Origin: Spongospora subterranea
Taxonomy: Eukaryota; Endomyxa; Phytomyxea; Plasmodiophorida; Plasmodiophoridae
Length of the DNA stretch: 18,809 nt
NCBI GenBank assembly: GCA_900404475.1
Contig: OUQQ01000262.1
Coordinates: 8,834-27,642, forward strand
Direction: 5' to 3'
Both the position numbers and the translations under genes were made by a program. This document shows positions 9,204-18,518 of the stretch, piece after piece (position 1 is the stretch's first letter; the number at the start of each line of letters is the position of its first letter). The notes below the pieces were generated by a model. It did no database searches, had not been told where the DNA came from, and saw only the letters and a program-made list of their open reading frames with translations.

Positions 9204-9614
9204 ATGTGGCCGCCGAGAATAATGTCGCTCCTACTGGTCGATTTAGTCAATGGAGTCATCCATCACCGCCTCCGAAAGCTGGACCGCAACGGCCTGCTTA
9301 CATTCGAATCTAATATTCCCGATGAAAACACAACAAATCGAGGGCCGACTCAGAACGAGATATTGCTGACAGCTGCTATCGTTATTGGGACCCTAATTGG
9401 CATTCTCTATCTGATATACTTATTTCGAGATATTCTTCGACCGTGTATTGAGTTCATGGAAAGGTCGACTGCTTTAATCGTATCGCTGATGATCTGGCCA
9501 CTGAATAAGGCAGCAATTTGCGTCAAGGAAGCCATCTACCCCGTCAAGCAATGCGTCTTTAGCACGTTCGAAGTCGCCGATTACTCCCTACATCCATGGA
9601 AACGCACCACATAG
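9204..9614 (+). CDS. Small single-pass membrane protein, unknown function
   Basis: A single open exon of 136 residues starting at the ATG at 9204; an in-frame TTG at 9192 is a less likely start. A hydrophobic stretch near residues 5-18 could be a signal or anchor. NTT at 42-44 is an N-glycosylation sequon. A clear transmembrane segment, ILLTAAIVIGTLIGILYLIY, spans about 53-72. The C-terminal half is mildly amphipathic and has four cysteines (81, 106, 117 and one at the segment edge not certain), ending AIYPVKQCVF...DYSLHPWKRTT. I do not recognise the family. AATAAA follows the stop codon directly. The absence of introns contrasts with its neighbours. It converges on the FOP-like gene, with 167 bases between the stops. 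Confidence 0.5.
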   Translation: MWPPRIMSLLLVDLVNGVIHHRLRKLDRNGLLTFESNIPDENTTNRGPTQNEILLTAAIVIGTLIGILYLIYLFRDILRPCIEFMERSTALIVSLMIWPLNKAAICVKEAIYPVKQCVFSTFEVADYSLHPWKRTT

Positions 9615-9620
9615 AATAAA
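9615..9620 (+). promoter_or_regulatory. Candidate polyadenylation signal AATAAA
   Basis: AATAAA begins at the first base after the stop codon of the small membrane protein, and another AATAAA lies at 9642-9647. Either could direct cleavage in the 167-base gap before the convergent FOP-like gene. The motif is short and could occur by chance. Confidence 0.35.
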
Positions 9621-9781
9621 CAATGAGCAGCCGTTGCAACCAATAAATGGAAAATGATTTGCAACGTGCCAGGGAATGTGGCCAACAAAGGGCAACACGA
9701 TGAGATAACATTGCATGGGTCTGATCATCTTTCTCTACACAACTTTGGGTGAACCAGCATATGTTGACCATATTCAGATAA

Positions 9782-11234
9782 TCATATTAATTTAACATCA
9801 TAGACAACGTCAAACGAATCGAGGGCACTCTCGTCGGCGCTGGGATCATCGCTGAAGCATTCCACTTCAACGTCATCGTCGTCAAACGGCGGACTGGCAT
9901 TCTTGGGTGTCTGATCCGAGTTGGCGGCAACAGGTGCGGAGACAGATCGCGATTCATGTGCATGGTAAAAGGAAGAACTCCCATCGACAGATGGCGATGG
10001 TCTCATGGACAACGCGTCTTCTTGATATTGCAACGTGTTAAACGCAAATGAATCGTCCTGCCTAGATGAGTAGCTATCGAAACGAGTACTCTGTTCTTGA
10101 ATTTGATTACTGTCCCGAAATTCGGATTCATTGTCGGATAAGGCGCTTTCAGTTGTGTACTTGGCGAGTGGCCTTTCGTCCAACGGTATTTGTTTCTGTG
10201 AAAACCCGGGAAACAGTTCATCATTTGCCATCGACATTCCTTTGTCGGCGTCAGCGTTTCGAGGAGTGTACAAACTCTCGCCCAAATCGTCATCGTTAAA
10301 TTCGATATCATCGCTTCCATACCTTGGGGAAAAAATCGTCAGATTGACCAACGTAACATTGAGCGTTATAGAAAGCAACAATGAATAAGTATTAGAAACT
10401 GAATTGTGAACGCAATCGATGATACAATAATCGTGATTTGGCTCACCCTTCGTCTGAATCAGGGGAGTCGCTCAGTTCTAACTTTGCTGCATAGAAGCAA
10501 ACCTCAGCTTTTAACAACACAGTTGGCGAAATCGTGAACCTTTTTGGGTATTGGCCTGTTTGAGGTCTAATTCTGCCAATAATGAGTCAATCTTATCGAT
10601 CTGTTGTTCAGGCGCCACAGCCAAATGGGAGGAGTCGCTAGGCTTCTGAAGAATTGGAGGAAATGGGTCATGGACCATTGCTCGTGAGCCCGGCTGAGTC
10701 GTTTCCGCGCGATTCTCTTTGTCAAAAGATTTTGCGGAAGAGTTCTGGACAATTGTCACCAATGTGGGGATGGACGTTGATGAGCGCACGTCGTCGGCCA
10801 CAATTCGCCCTTCAGTCTTGAATACCGACAATGTATGGCCAAGACCGTAATGCGCCAGGAACTCCATGATCAAATTCACCGACTCTTTCACTGGACCATC
10901 GATCTGGAGCTCGTCTTGAACCGGCTTTGTAAACGCGTTGTCGCTGTGATTATTGGCATAATGAAAAACTTCCGCCCTGAGTTCAGCCTAGACACAAATG
11001 AGTTCGTTGACCGAAAACTTCTTCTAAATGTGTTTAATGATCAGGAAAAAAGGTAAATTTATGACAAATGTGAAAACTGTTGACCTAAAATCGCTCATCG
11101 TGCCGAAATATTCAAAACACAGATTGGAAAACAAACAACCATGAATAGAACTTTACCTGCAATCTGGCCAGGACGCCTTTCTTTTCCAAACCTTGTAAGA
11201 CGACATCATGAATTTGGTCCATCCTAGACTGCAT
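9782..11234 (-). CDS. FOP/CEP43-type centrosomal LisH protein, four exons
   Basis: FOP (FGFR1OP, CEP43) sits at centrioles and satellites, anchors microtubules and is needed to start cilium formation. Exons (minus strand) are 11234-11157, 10987-10540, 10486-10447 and 10322-9782, phase-consistent, giving 368 residues; human FOP is 399 as I recall. The first 40 residues form the TOF region: VVLQGLEKKGVLARLQ followed across the first intron by AELRAEVF, close to both FOP and CEP20. A LisH motif spans about 60-86 (ESVNLIMEFLAHYGLGHTLSVF). The rest is low-complexity, acidic and serine-rich, with IEFNDDDLGESL and a DDDVEVECFSDD tail, resembling the acidic FOP C-terminus. Length and tail favour FOP over the short CEP20. 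A second in-frame ATG lies at 11222. Donors are GTAAAG, GTTCAC and GTGAGC. Confidence 0.8.
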
Positions 11235-11639
11235 TTATCTATCGGAAGAGCGGTTAAATTCTCCCTATCGATGATCGTCGATCTTTGTTAACACAACTCA
11301 ACACACAGATCAACAAACTCGTCAAATATCACATCACTGGGATATTGGTTGCGCTCAGTCAAATACAGTCAGCAGTAGATACACTGTCATAGTTGATTGG
11401 CGATGAGTGTTAAAGGGCGAACAATCATTGAAAGAGTTATCGTCAATGTGATCTGTAATTTGACGGTTGAGTTGTTCGCCCAGGGCGGATTTGTTTTGAG
11501 TGCATTCTCAATCCTGATGAGTCGTGACAATGGGTAATCCTCTTTATGTAATACGGTAAAACCTTCGAGGTATGCCGGCACCTGCGCGGACTGCCAGGTG
11601 TGACGCCATCTGGCCAGACAGCACCTACAGGCGCCACCA
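11235..11639. other. Region upstream of FOP with an uncertain exon
   Basis: This contains the presumed FOP promoter on its left. Further right, the minus strand has LGEQLNRQITDHIDDNSFND (about 11480-11420), a plausible terminal exon ending at a TGA near 11343. In a different minus-strand frame, EGFTVLHKEDYPLSRLIRIE lies at about 11563-11500. The plus strand opposite encodes only a hydrophobic frame from 11404, typical of antisense to hydrophilic codons. I cannot link these pieces into a gene model. Confidence 0.3.
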
Positions 11640-11925
11640 CGGTCGGGTTCATCACATCAGATGACTCGAACCAACGGGCAGCAGTGTCTGATAACTCCTT
11701 TGATATCCTTTCGGAAAGAGCGTTGGATGGAGAAGCAGTAGTGTCGGACTGCTCAAAACAGCATCAGGGACGTTGTATTAATCACAACGGTTTAGAAAGT
11801 CATGAACTGGTTTTCCATCCAACGCTCTTCCGAAAAGATATCTTCCAAAGACAAGGTGGAGTTATCAGGCACTGCTGCCTGTCGGTTACGTTGGAAAATT
11901 CTTCGGTGACAACGCCAACGATAAC
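11640..11925. repeat. Fold-back inverted duplication of coding-like sequence (first of two)
   Basis: The left arm (about 11640-11745) and right arm (about 11805-11925) are inverted, diverged copies. The best block is GGCAGCAGTGTCTGATAACT (left) against the complement of AGTTATCAGGCACTGCTGCC (right), continuing to a shared GAGCGTTGGATGGA. Translated outward-in, the left arm on the plus strand gives VGFITSDDSN...AAVSDNSFDILSERALDG, and the right arm on the minus strand gives VGVVTEEFSN...AAVPDNSTLSLEDIFSEERW, with one frame change. The centre is about 60 bases. Both arms therefore descend from one coding-like segment. Confidence 0.75.
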
Positions 11926-11960
11926 TCCGAAACTCGTGGGTTTCACGGACGTCAATAACT

Positions 11961-12270
11961 ATTAACTATCGACGCGACGGCGATGCGCTGCTCGTTTAGC
12001 ATGGTTGATTCTTATGATTAGTCGCATGAGAGATGAGGGTCGCTCTGCTGATTTGTTCAACGCGATCGACTCCACGTCCAACAGTACAGACCCTACTCTG
12101 CAACAACAGCTGGATCAGCGAAAGCAACTAATCGAATTCTTTGATCGCGTCGAAGAGCTCCACGTTGTTGATCAGCAGGCGACCATAGGTGTCAACATCA
12201 TCTCTCAATCGTTGAAGCATTAGAATCAGCCGTGCTAGACGACCAGCGCAGTGTCGTCGTTTGATAGCTT
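11961..12270. repeat. Fold-back inverted duplication of coding-like sequence (second of two)
   Basis: The left arm (about 11961-12073, plus) and right arm (about 12139-12270, minus) are inverted, diverged copies. GCGCTGCTCGTTTAGCATGG on the left matches GCGCTGGTCGTCTAGCACGG on the right. Their translations match: RRRCAARLAWLILMISRMRD...LFNAID versus RRHCAGRLARLILMLQRLRD...LFDAIK. The right arm has about 25 extra bases. The centre is about 65 bases. It lies directly beside the previous fold-back pair. Confidence 0.75.
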
Positions 12271-12571
12271 TTATGAAATCCACGGGTTTCGACTTGATCG
12301 TTTGGCATTGCCAACGAGAATCTTTCACAATTGTCATGAACGACAACTGTTTCAGATATTCATGAACTCGGTCCAGATACTCATTAGCCGCAATCGGTAC
12401 TGCAACATTGACCTCTTGCTCATCATCAACGTTCGTGACATTGTCGATAAGACTGTCTGGGCTGACGAAATTAATCGCTGTTGCAATGAGTTTGTCCCAG
12501 TTCGTTAATCGGTTCAGAGAATGTAAATAGAGACCATGGGCAGGCATTTCGGGCACTCCATTGTTGACCAT
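12128..12571 (-). CDS. Hypothetical protein or exon, unrecognised
   Basis: A minus-strand open frame of 147 residues from an ATG at 12571, passing through NVDDEQEVNVAVPIAANEYL, RVHEYLKQLSF and GRLARLILMLQRLRDDVD, and ending ELFDAIKEFD. It looks alpha-helical and charged, and I see no known domain. The last 45 residues fall in the right arm of a fold-back duplication. The protein-level match between the two arms suggests the sequence was once coding, but I cannot say whether it is still a gene. A helical tethering-complex subunit is one possibility, not supported by any motif. Splice donors such as GTGGAG at about 12159 could end the exon earlier. Confidence 0.35.
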   Translation of the reverse strand: MVNNGVPEMPAHGLYLHSLNRLTNWDKLIATAINFVSPDSLIDNVTNVDDEQEVNVAVPIAANEYLDRVHEYLKQLSFMTIVKDSRWQCQTIKSKPVDFIKAIKRRHCAGRLARLILMLQRLRDDVDTYGRLLINNVELFDAIKEFD

Positions 12572-12980
12572 TGTTGACGCTGGTATCCCGAGACAATCTT
12601 GATGTCAGACACTGGAAATATGCGTTAGGCCCCGGCTCCATGTACAAGTGTAAAAAACAATTATCAACGCCACACAATACATCATTACTTGACATCAATT
12701 ATGTTTCTAATCGATGCTAAGGAGGGTGGAAACCATTGATATTGGACCCGAATAGCTCGATACCTACCTAGAAATGTTGACCAGTTTCTACAGTTTTCCC
12801 GGACTCCATTACATCCGGACTATTGTTGGTTATCTGGGCACCCCCTGACTGCTGACAGGATCTACACGACTGTGGTGAAGAAACGGAACAGGACCAACAC
12901 GACTGTGGTGAAACAGAAACTGAACAGGACTTACACGACTGTGGTGAAACAGAAAGGTAAACGACCAGGGCCAATCCGGC
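12572..12980. other. Spacer upstream of ERAL1, including a minisatellite
   Basis: No gene is recognised. The right half carries the 33-36 bp minisatellite listed separately, ending about 25 bases before the first ERAL1 ATG. The minus-strand open frames across it are Ser/Cys/Pro-rich translations of that repeat. Confidence 0.5.
12856..12956 (+). repeat. Minisatellite, three units of 33-36 bp
   Basis: ACACGACTGTGGTGAA occurs at 12864, 12897 and 12933, each followed by a variant of ACAGAAACTGAACAGGAC. The spacings are 33 and 36 bases, so the unit length varies by a 3-base insertion. The last unit ends close to the ERAL1 start and may lie in its promoter or 5' UTR. Confidence 0.9.
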
Positions 12981-15311
12981 ATGATAACCAGATCATTGAC
13001 CCTTTCCATCAGTAAATTATCCTCATATGTTATGGCCATGTCGGCAAGTCATATCTCAACTACATGCTCTTCAAACATATATCTCAACAGAATTTCTCGT
13101 TGGTTTCAGCCACGGCCCAGAACGTTTTCAGGATCCGCTTCTAGTCATATCCAGCAGAGAATTACAAACGATGACGATGAGAAGATAGTTGAGGTGGATG
13201 GATTTACCTTGGATTGCGATCATATTCCAGATCGTTTACCCTATGATGAGTCATCTATGCCTTCAGAGAAGGACATTGTTCGGACAGTCTTCGAGTAATT
13301 CTTGGCCCCATCATCATCGGTTTTGTGCTAAGCAATAATACGTGATTTCATAGGATTCCTAAACCTCGTCGATTAACGCCACGTAATGCCACAATTACCA
13401 TGTTAGGATCCGCCAACGCTGGCAAAAGCACCCTTATGAATCTCCTTATTCGCAATAAGGTAAATGGATCATTGCTCTAGATAACGCCAGATCGCTTTAA
13501 TCGCCTCGATAGGTATCTGCAATCTCACCAAAGCGGAACACAACCCGTTCTAATATAATGGGCGTGTATTCTAAAGGTCTCACCCAACTGGTACTGGTTC
13601 CCCTTTCAGTTCTCAACCCGCTCCTCACCTTAATATTGCTCATTCCCATCTAGGTCTTTATTGACACTCCTGGAATTGTTCCAGCGACCGAATCCAAACT
13701 GTAGTTCAGCCAGTGATTATCATCATATCGTCAGCAAACTTAATATTGATTATATAGATATTACCGGGAAATGGTGACAGATGCTTGGAATTCGGTTCAA
13801 GAGGCCGATATCGGTGAGCTGTAGCCCACATTATTCTCTATGACTCTTTTTAACTGATGTATCAGCTTTGCTGTTGATCGACGCGGCCAAAAAAATTACC
13901 CCTGTTGAAGAGTATCTCATTAAAGAGGTTGGATTACTAAAACACATTTCCCTTATCATTAATAACCCTATTTTGTTTTTGAATTCAAGTCCATGTCGTT
14001 CATCTGAATATATCCCTTTTTACATATTTACAATTTGCTGTTTGGCATGAAGTCCTTAAAACAAACCAACAGTTTCCGGCAAACATGTACATTAATTCCC
14101 TGTTCACATTTTCGTGTCCTGTTCATCGTCTTTATACCAAATTCTAATCAATGTATGGTGTGATGTGGTAGTTGGCCTCGTTGGATAAGCCAAGCAATTT
14201 CAAGCTATCGTTGGTGTTGAACAAGGTGGATCTTGTGCATCCCAAGAACCGCCTACTTCCTCTGGCCGATCAACTCAATAAACGCATCGATTTTGACAAG
14301 ACCTTCATGGTGTCTGCCAGAAATGACGATGGTGTCTCAGATATCAAGGTAAGAACTGGTCTGATTTCTCTCTCTTTGTCGTTCTTCGTCCGAACTGCTT
14401 TCGTGATTTATCTTCGAGCAGAATGTTACAAACTGATATTCTACTCGTCTGGTCCTTTTTTTCCGACTGTTCAGGTGTCGCTTTCGAACTTTTTGTTTTC
14501 ACTTTTCATTTACCGTCGTATCGGCGATCATTGTTCATTCGTGATTGCTGCTGTTTTTTCGAAGAGGGAAAGTTTTTATGGCGATGAACTTGGCGCACAA
14601 GTGACACATTCGCAATTAACTCATCTGTTCAGTCGTATTTGATCGACAACTGCCAGGAGGGCGCCTGGCGTTATTCCAGTGACACGGTCACCGATTTATC
14701 GCTAACGGAACGAATTAATGAGATCGTTCGCGAGCAGCTGTTTTGTCGGCTAAACCAGGAGATACCCTACCAGATCTCATTGGTAATCACTGCATTCCCT
14801 CTCCCTATCCGTTGTGTCCTACATTGATTCACTCAATCACGTGTTTGTTTCGCTATTCATGTCATTTGTGGCAAATGCCAAACTTGATGTGGCAATTCGT
14901 ATATCTGTTAATCTCCTGTCGCTTTCGATTCTGTCAATTAATTTTACTCTGTTTTCGATTCTGTCAATTATTTTACTCTGTTTTCGATTCTGTCAATTAT
15001 TTTACTCTGTTTTACACATGTGGTCCTGTTTTCAATTTATGGGTGTTGCTGTTGCCTTCCAACAGAGGAACGATGGTATCTGGCGAAATGTGGATGGGTC
15101 AATACGGGTGGATCAGGTTCTATATGTGCCCAACGCCCGCCTGAAGCAGATGGTGATCGGGAAGGGCGGTGACGTGATTGATTGGGTCAAAGAGCGAACG
15201 GCCCGGGATCTTAGCTCCCTGCTCGGATGCCGACCCGATCTGCGAATCGAGGTTTTGGTCAAGTCGCAACGCGCCGTCGATAAAATCAAGGGAGTCGATG
15301 GTCAGTTCTGA
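12981..15311 (+). CDS. ERAL1: Mitochondrial Era-like GTPase, nine exons
   Basis: ERAL1 binds the 3' end of mitochondrial small-subunit rRNA and assists ribosome assembly. Exons are 12981-13294, 13354-13459, 13513-13590, 13654-13700, 13758-13813, 13866-13927, 14172-14348, 14633-14782 and 15066-15311; phases agree and give 411 residues. G motifs: GSANAGKST (G1, exon 2), TTRSN (G2), DTPGI (G3, exon 4), NKVD (G4) and SARND (G5, exon 7). The KH domain follows: IPYQIS, then VLYVPNARLKQMVIGKGGDV with the IGKGG loop. The first 100 residues precede the GTPase domain and include an Arg/Ser-rich stretch suited to mitochondrial import. In-frame ATGs at 12981, 13032 and 13038 leave the start open. Donors vary (GTAATT, GTAGTT, GTTGGA, GTAAGA). 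The gene converges on the BBOF1-like gene with 139 bases between stops. Confidence 0.93.
14923..15012 (+). repeat. Intronic minisatellite, three units of 29-30 bp
   Basis: TTTCGATTCTGTCAATTA recurs at about 14923, 14953 and 14982, each followed by TTTTACTCTGT. The array lies in the last ERAL1 intron (14783-15065). An open frame runs through it into the final exon, but its translation is low-complexity and absent from Era proteins. Confidence 0.9.
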
Positions 15312-15450
15312 AACAAGCGCTACTGTCCCATCTGCCCTTCCCAATTGGCTAAATCACATTAAATATAGTTGATAGTATATTATATCATAGTCAGCCATGT
15401 TCCTCATATTTTAAAGGCTAAAACAGGAGAACAGTTAACCTTTATCGGGA

Positions 15451-18074
15451 TCAATCGTGATCCTTTTCAGTGATAAACTCAAACGCGGGATCGGTATATG
15501 GGGGCGGGCCTTTAATCTCAGACCGCGCCGGGAACAAATGGGCAGGCGGAACGCCTAATGGCTGTGATCGACCAGCGATCTTTCTGAACAGCATCTGGAG
15601 GATCTGCTCTCTTTCGGCTGGCGACAAATCAGAGACATGATCACCTGATGCATATGGATATTCAAATCAGTCAACGAAAAACGGGAAAACGACCATGATC
15701 GTAGAGCACATTCAGGCAAAATATAGAACCCCGATGGAACAACAGTCGGAATTTAGGTTTTCAACTTTCATATTTGATGGGAATATGTGAATGATGACGG
15801 GTTTGTCGTTGTCCATACCCGTTTTCTGCTGTCTTGAACCATCGGGTGGTACCTTTGTTGTCTTCTCAGCTCGTACTTGTTCTAACGCCTGATGGAAGAA
15901 ACGTTCGATTTCCGTTCGTTGCGATAGTATGACCTGTATGGAAATATGGACGACCTCATTGTTATGACAGGATCAAATCGGTGACGATGATCAATCATTA
16001 CAGCTGCAAGACGGCGGATATGACGGACCTCCTGGTCTTTCAATGCTGAGTTCGCTTTCGATTCGCTAGCTGCTGCCCGACAAGCAGCCATCTCCTCTGC
16101 CATCGCCTTCTCAACCTGAACACGTATTTATGTATCAAATCTCATTGTACTTCCTGGAAAAATTTGTCGAATAAACCAATTTGTCCAATGAACAGAATCT
16201 GCCCACACCCTGTTCCAATAAATCGAAGGTGATTGGAAGTGAATATGGAGTAAAACTGATGATTATCGGCGAAATCATTTAGGACCTTATCGATTTCATT
16301 CTGTTTAAGAACGCTGAGCCTGATGGATTCTTTCTCAGCGGATTGCAGTTTGCGGGTCAGCTCGCGTATCTTTCGCTGTTGTTGGGCGCCGCGTTCAGCC
16401 CCTAACTGATCCTGATCCTGGCTTAGCTCTAGTTGTCGCTTCACCATCTACAATGGAAAACTTCCTTCATTAGCACAGCATCCAGGTTGAAACAATCAAA
16501 TCACGATGACATCAAGTGACCAAAAACGAACAGATTCCTGGCAAATGATCCCGACAGTGAATTGGAAGATTATGAAATTCACAGAAGATGGCGAAATCTG
16601 ATACAAAAATGAGGCGGTTGTAGTTTCCGTTGGGTTTACTTTAATTCGGCTTCGAAGGGTTTCATTCTCTTGTAGAAGCCGCTGTGTCTGTTCCTCGTGA
16701 AAACGCAGCTCCTCGTTCAGCTTAACGTTGTCGATGCGCAAGCGCTTGGACTCGAGACTGAGATCGTTCTCGGCAACCTTCCTCGATTGTTCATGCACAA
16801 CAGCGATCTCTGACATGCATGATTGCCTGACCTATATCAGCGCCGCTCTCACAATCAGACCAGATTATTCAAGTTCCGATCAACGCTAATCTGGCCATTA
16901 ACACCAACATTTATGAGATGATGGTGTTGATGACGACAGCAGACTGAGAAAGAGAAAACCCGAAATCGAACAAGTGTTGTTTTGGCGATAACTGTGATTG
17001 CAGACTTTGACGAGATCGGCGCGGTGTTGGCGGTCAACAATATCGGCCTGGCGCATAAGGTCAGCTTCTCGCGTTGCCGCTGCCGTCTTAACTTTCTGCA
17101 GCTCCGTTTCGATAAGCTCTTTCTCGTCGCGGAATGTCCTCAGTGTTTGCAGTTGTTTCTACGACCAAAATTGGTATTCAGAACACAAGAGCCCGTTTCG
17201 CAATGGTGTGGATCAAATGAACCAAGGCCAATCAACAGGACAAATTGGTGATCCTGAGGATTACCTCTGCTAGGTGAAGTTGGGCTAGCAGGTCGGCCAT
17301 ACGCGAGTTCGCCTCGTGATTAGCAGCGGCGATCTTGCCGGCACAATCGGCTTCGACGGCGGCGATATGGGACGCCTCACTGTCAAGGAAACTGTGAAGT
17401 TTCGCTGAGATCTCCCGATTCTCGCTCTCGGTGCTCTACAAGCACATCCAACTTAAGAATCATTTCCACAGATTTCTTTTCATTCAATGAGGACCCTCTT
17501 GGAGAATATACAAAACGGGATTCAATGACGCGGAAAAAACCAGTTCTGGAGAGGTAAAGTGAAGGGATTGACGTGAAAAGAGTGTATTGACAGAACCTTC
17601 ATCCGCTTTTGCAAGAACGCGACCATATCGGCCATACCAGATTCCCGATACTTTGCCTCCTCCCTGAGCATCTCAACCTCTTTCGCATGGACTTGGGCCA
17701 ACCGCCTTTGTTCTTCCAAAGATCTGAAGAAATAATCAGAAGTTCAAAGTGCAACACAGGAGTTTTGTTAATCTAAAAGCAGCCCCATATCGAAACCAAT
17801 TCTCAACCTCGCAAATTTAGGGCTAAAACAAAGAGAAAAATGTAAAAAAAATTCATCAAAAGCAACAACAGCCGAACATCTTCTAAAACTTGAAGAAAGA
17901 AAAATATATCATAATCCAGTAAGGAGTCCTTTCACAGCCAACATGGTAATGCACAAACTTTTTCAAGAAGACTATAGCCTGATCACGATAAAGATCGAGA
18001 TCTGCTCGTGATTCAGTCGCTGATGATTGACCCGATACTGGGGCCTTGTTCATTGGTTCCGCCATCAATCCCAT
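15451..18074 (-). CDS. BBOF1/CCDC176-like basal-body coiled-coil protein, nine exons
   Basis: BBOF1 associates with basal bodies and ciliary axonemes and helps align motile cilia. Exons (minus strand) are 18074-17959, 17723-17597, 17435-17265, 17158-17006, 16831-16640, 16447-16286, 16115-16002, 15933-15840 and 15644-15451. Most introns are phase 0; the total is 440 residues. The product is almost all coiled coil: RDQAIVFLKK, SLEEQRRLAQVHAKEVEML, KQLQTLRTFRDEKELIETEL, then KRLRIDNVKLNEELRFHEE and VRHIRRLAAVILSQRTEIER...FFHQALEQV, ending DLSPAEREQILQMLFRKI and a Pro-rich tail. NVKLNEELRFH and QRTEIERFFHQALEQV resemble remembered BBOF1 segments (NVRLNEALRYH, QRTDVERFFLEAL). Start is ATG 18074 or 18065. 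Donors include GTTTGT, GTTCTG, GTCTGC, GTCCTA and GTTCAA. The exon structure is firm; the BBOF1 name is likely but rests on memory. Confidence 0.72.
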
Positions 18075-18518
18075 GCACTTCTAAATCGAAGGAATCCACC
18101 GCCTAGTAAGTGCAATTTGATCGTCTGGTACAGCTGTGGTATATCGCACTCCCTTGACGATTGCGATCAGTGATACAACAAAAGGGCAAAGAAATGCAGA
18201 CCGAATCAGAGATGGGCTGGGCATGTAGCTCTGGCTGTCTATGTCAACAACGGGTATAGGGATGGAACACGTGTATGGACTGATCGTATTCGGTTGCATT
18301 GGCTACCGAAAGCGGCACAAACTGACGCAGAAGCGATCAAGGGTATGAGCTTGTTGTCTTACTGAGCTGCTTTGATCAAGTCTCGATGGGATAACTTTCG
18401 TATCAGAATCTGTTTCCTATCCATCACATCGTGGCAAGGGTCTGTTCAGAGCGACCTGGACCTTCAGTGGATTCCCAATAATTTTCCATGAATCTACAGT
18501 ACCATTGACGTTCCAGTC
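18075..18518. other. Intergenic region upstream of the BBOF1-like gene
   Basis: No gene is recognised. It must contain the BBOF1-like promoter and the 3' end of the next minus-strand gene. A plus-strand stretch near 18200-18350 (GYRDGTRVWTDRIRLHWLP) has some protein-like character but no identifiable family, and stops lie close on both sides. Confidence 0.4.

Noticed and set aside
11404..11527. Plus-strand first exon starting MSVKGRTIIERV, divergent from FOP
   Set aside because: It is strongly hydrophobic, as expected from antisense to the hydrophilic minus-strand frame LGEQLNRQITDHIDD. No splice path joins it cleanly to later plus-strand frames.
12768..13039. Cys/Ser/Pro-rich small protein on the minus strand
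   Set aside because: The composition comes from translating the minisatellite, and it overlaps the ERAL1 first exon antisense.
14814..15311. One long exon of 165 residues
   Set aside because: Its first half is the last ERAL1 intron and translates a 29-30 bp minisatellite. Era homology begins at 15066 after a normal acceptor.
18180..18350. LINE-type reverse transcriptase tail
   Set aside because: A short resemblance to RW.GH and DG.R patterns only, with stops nearby and no catalytic motifs.
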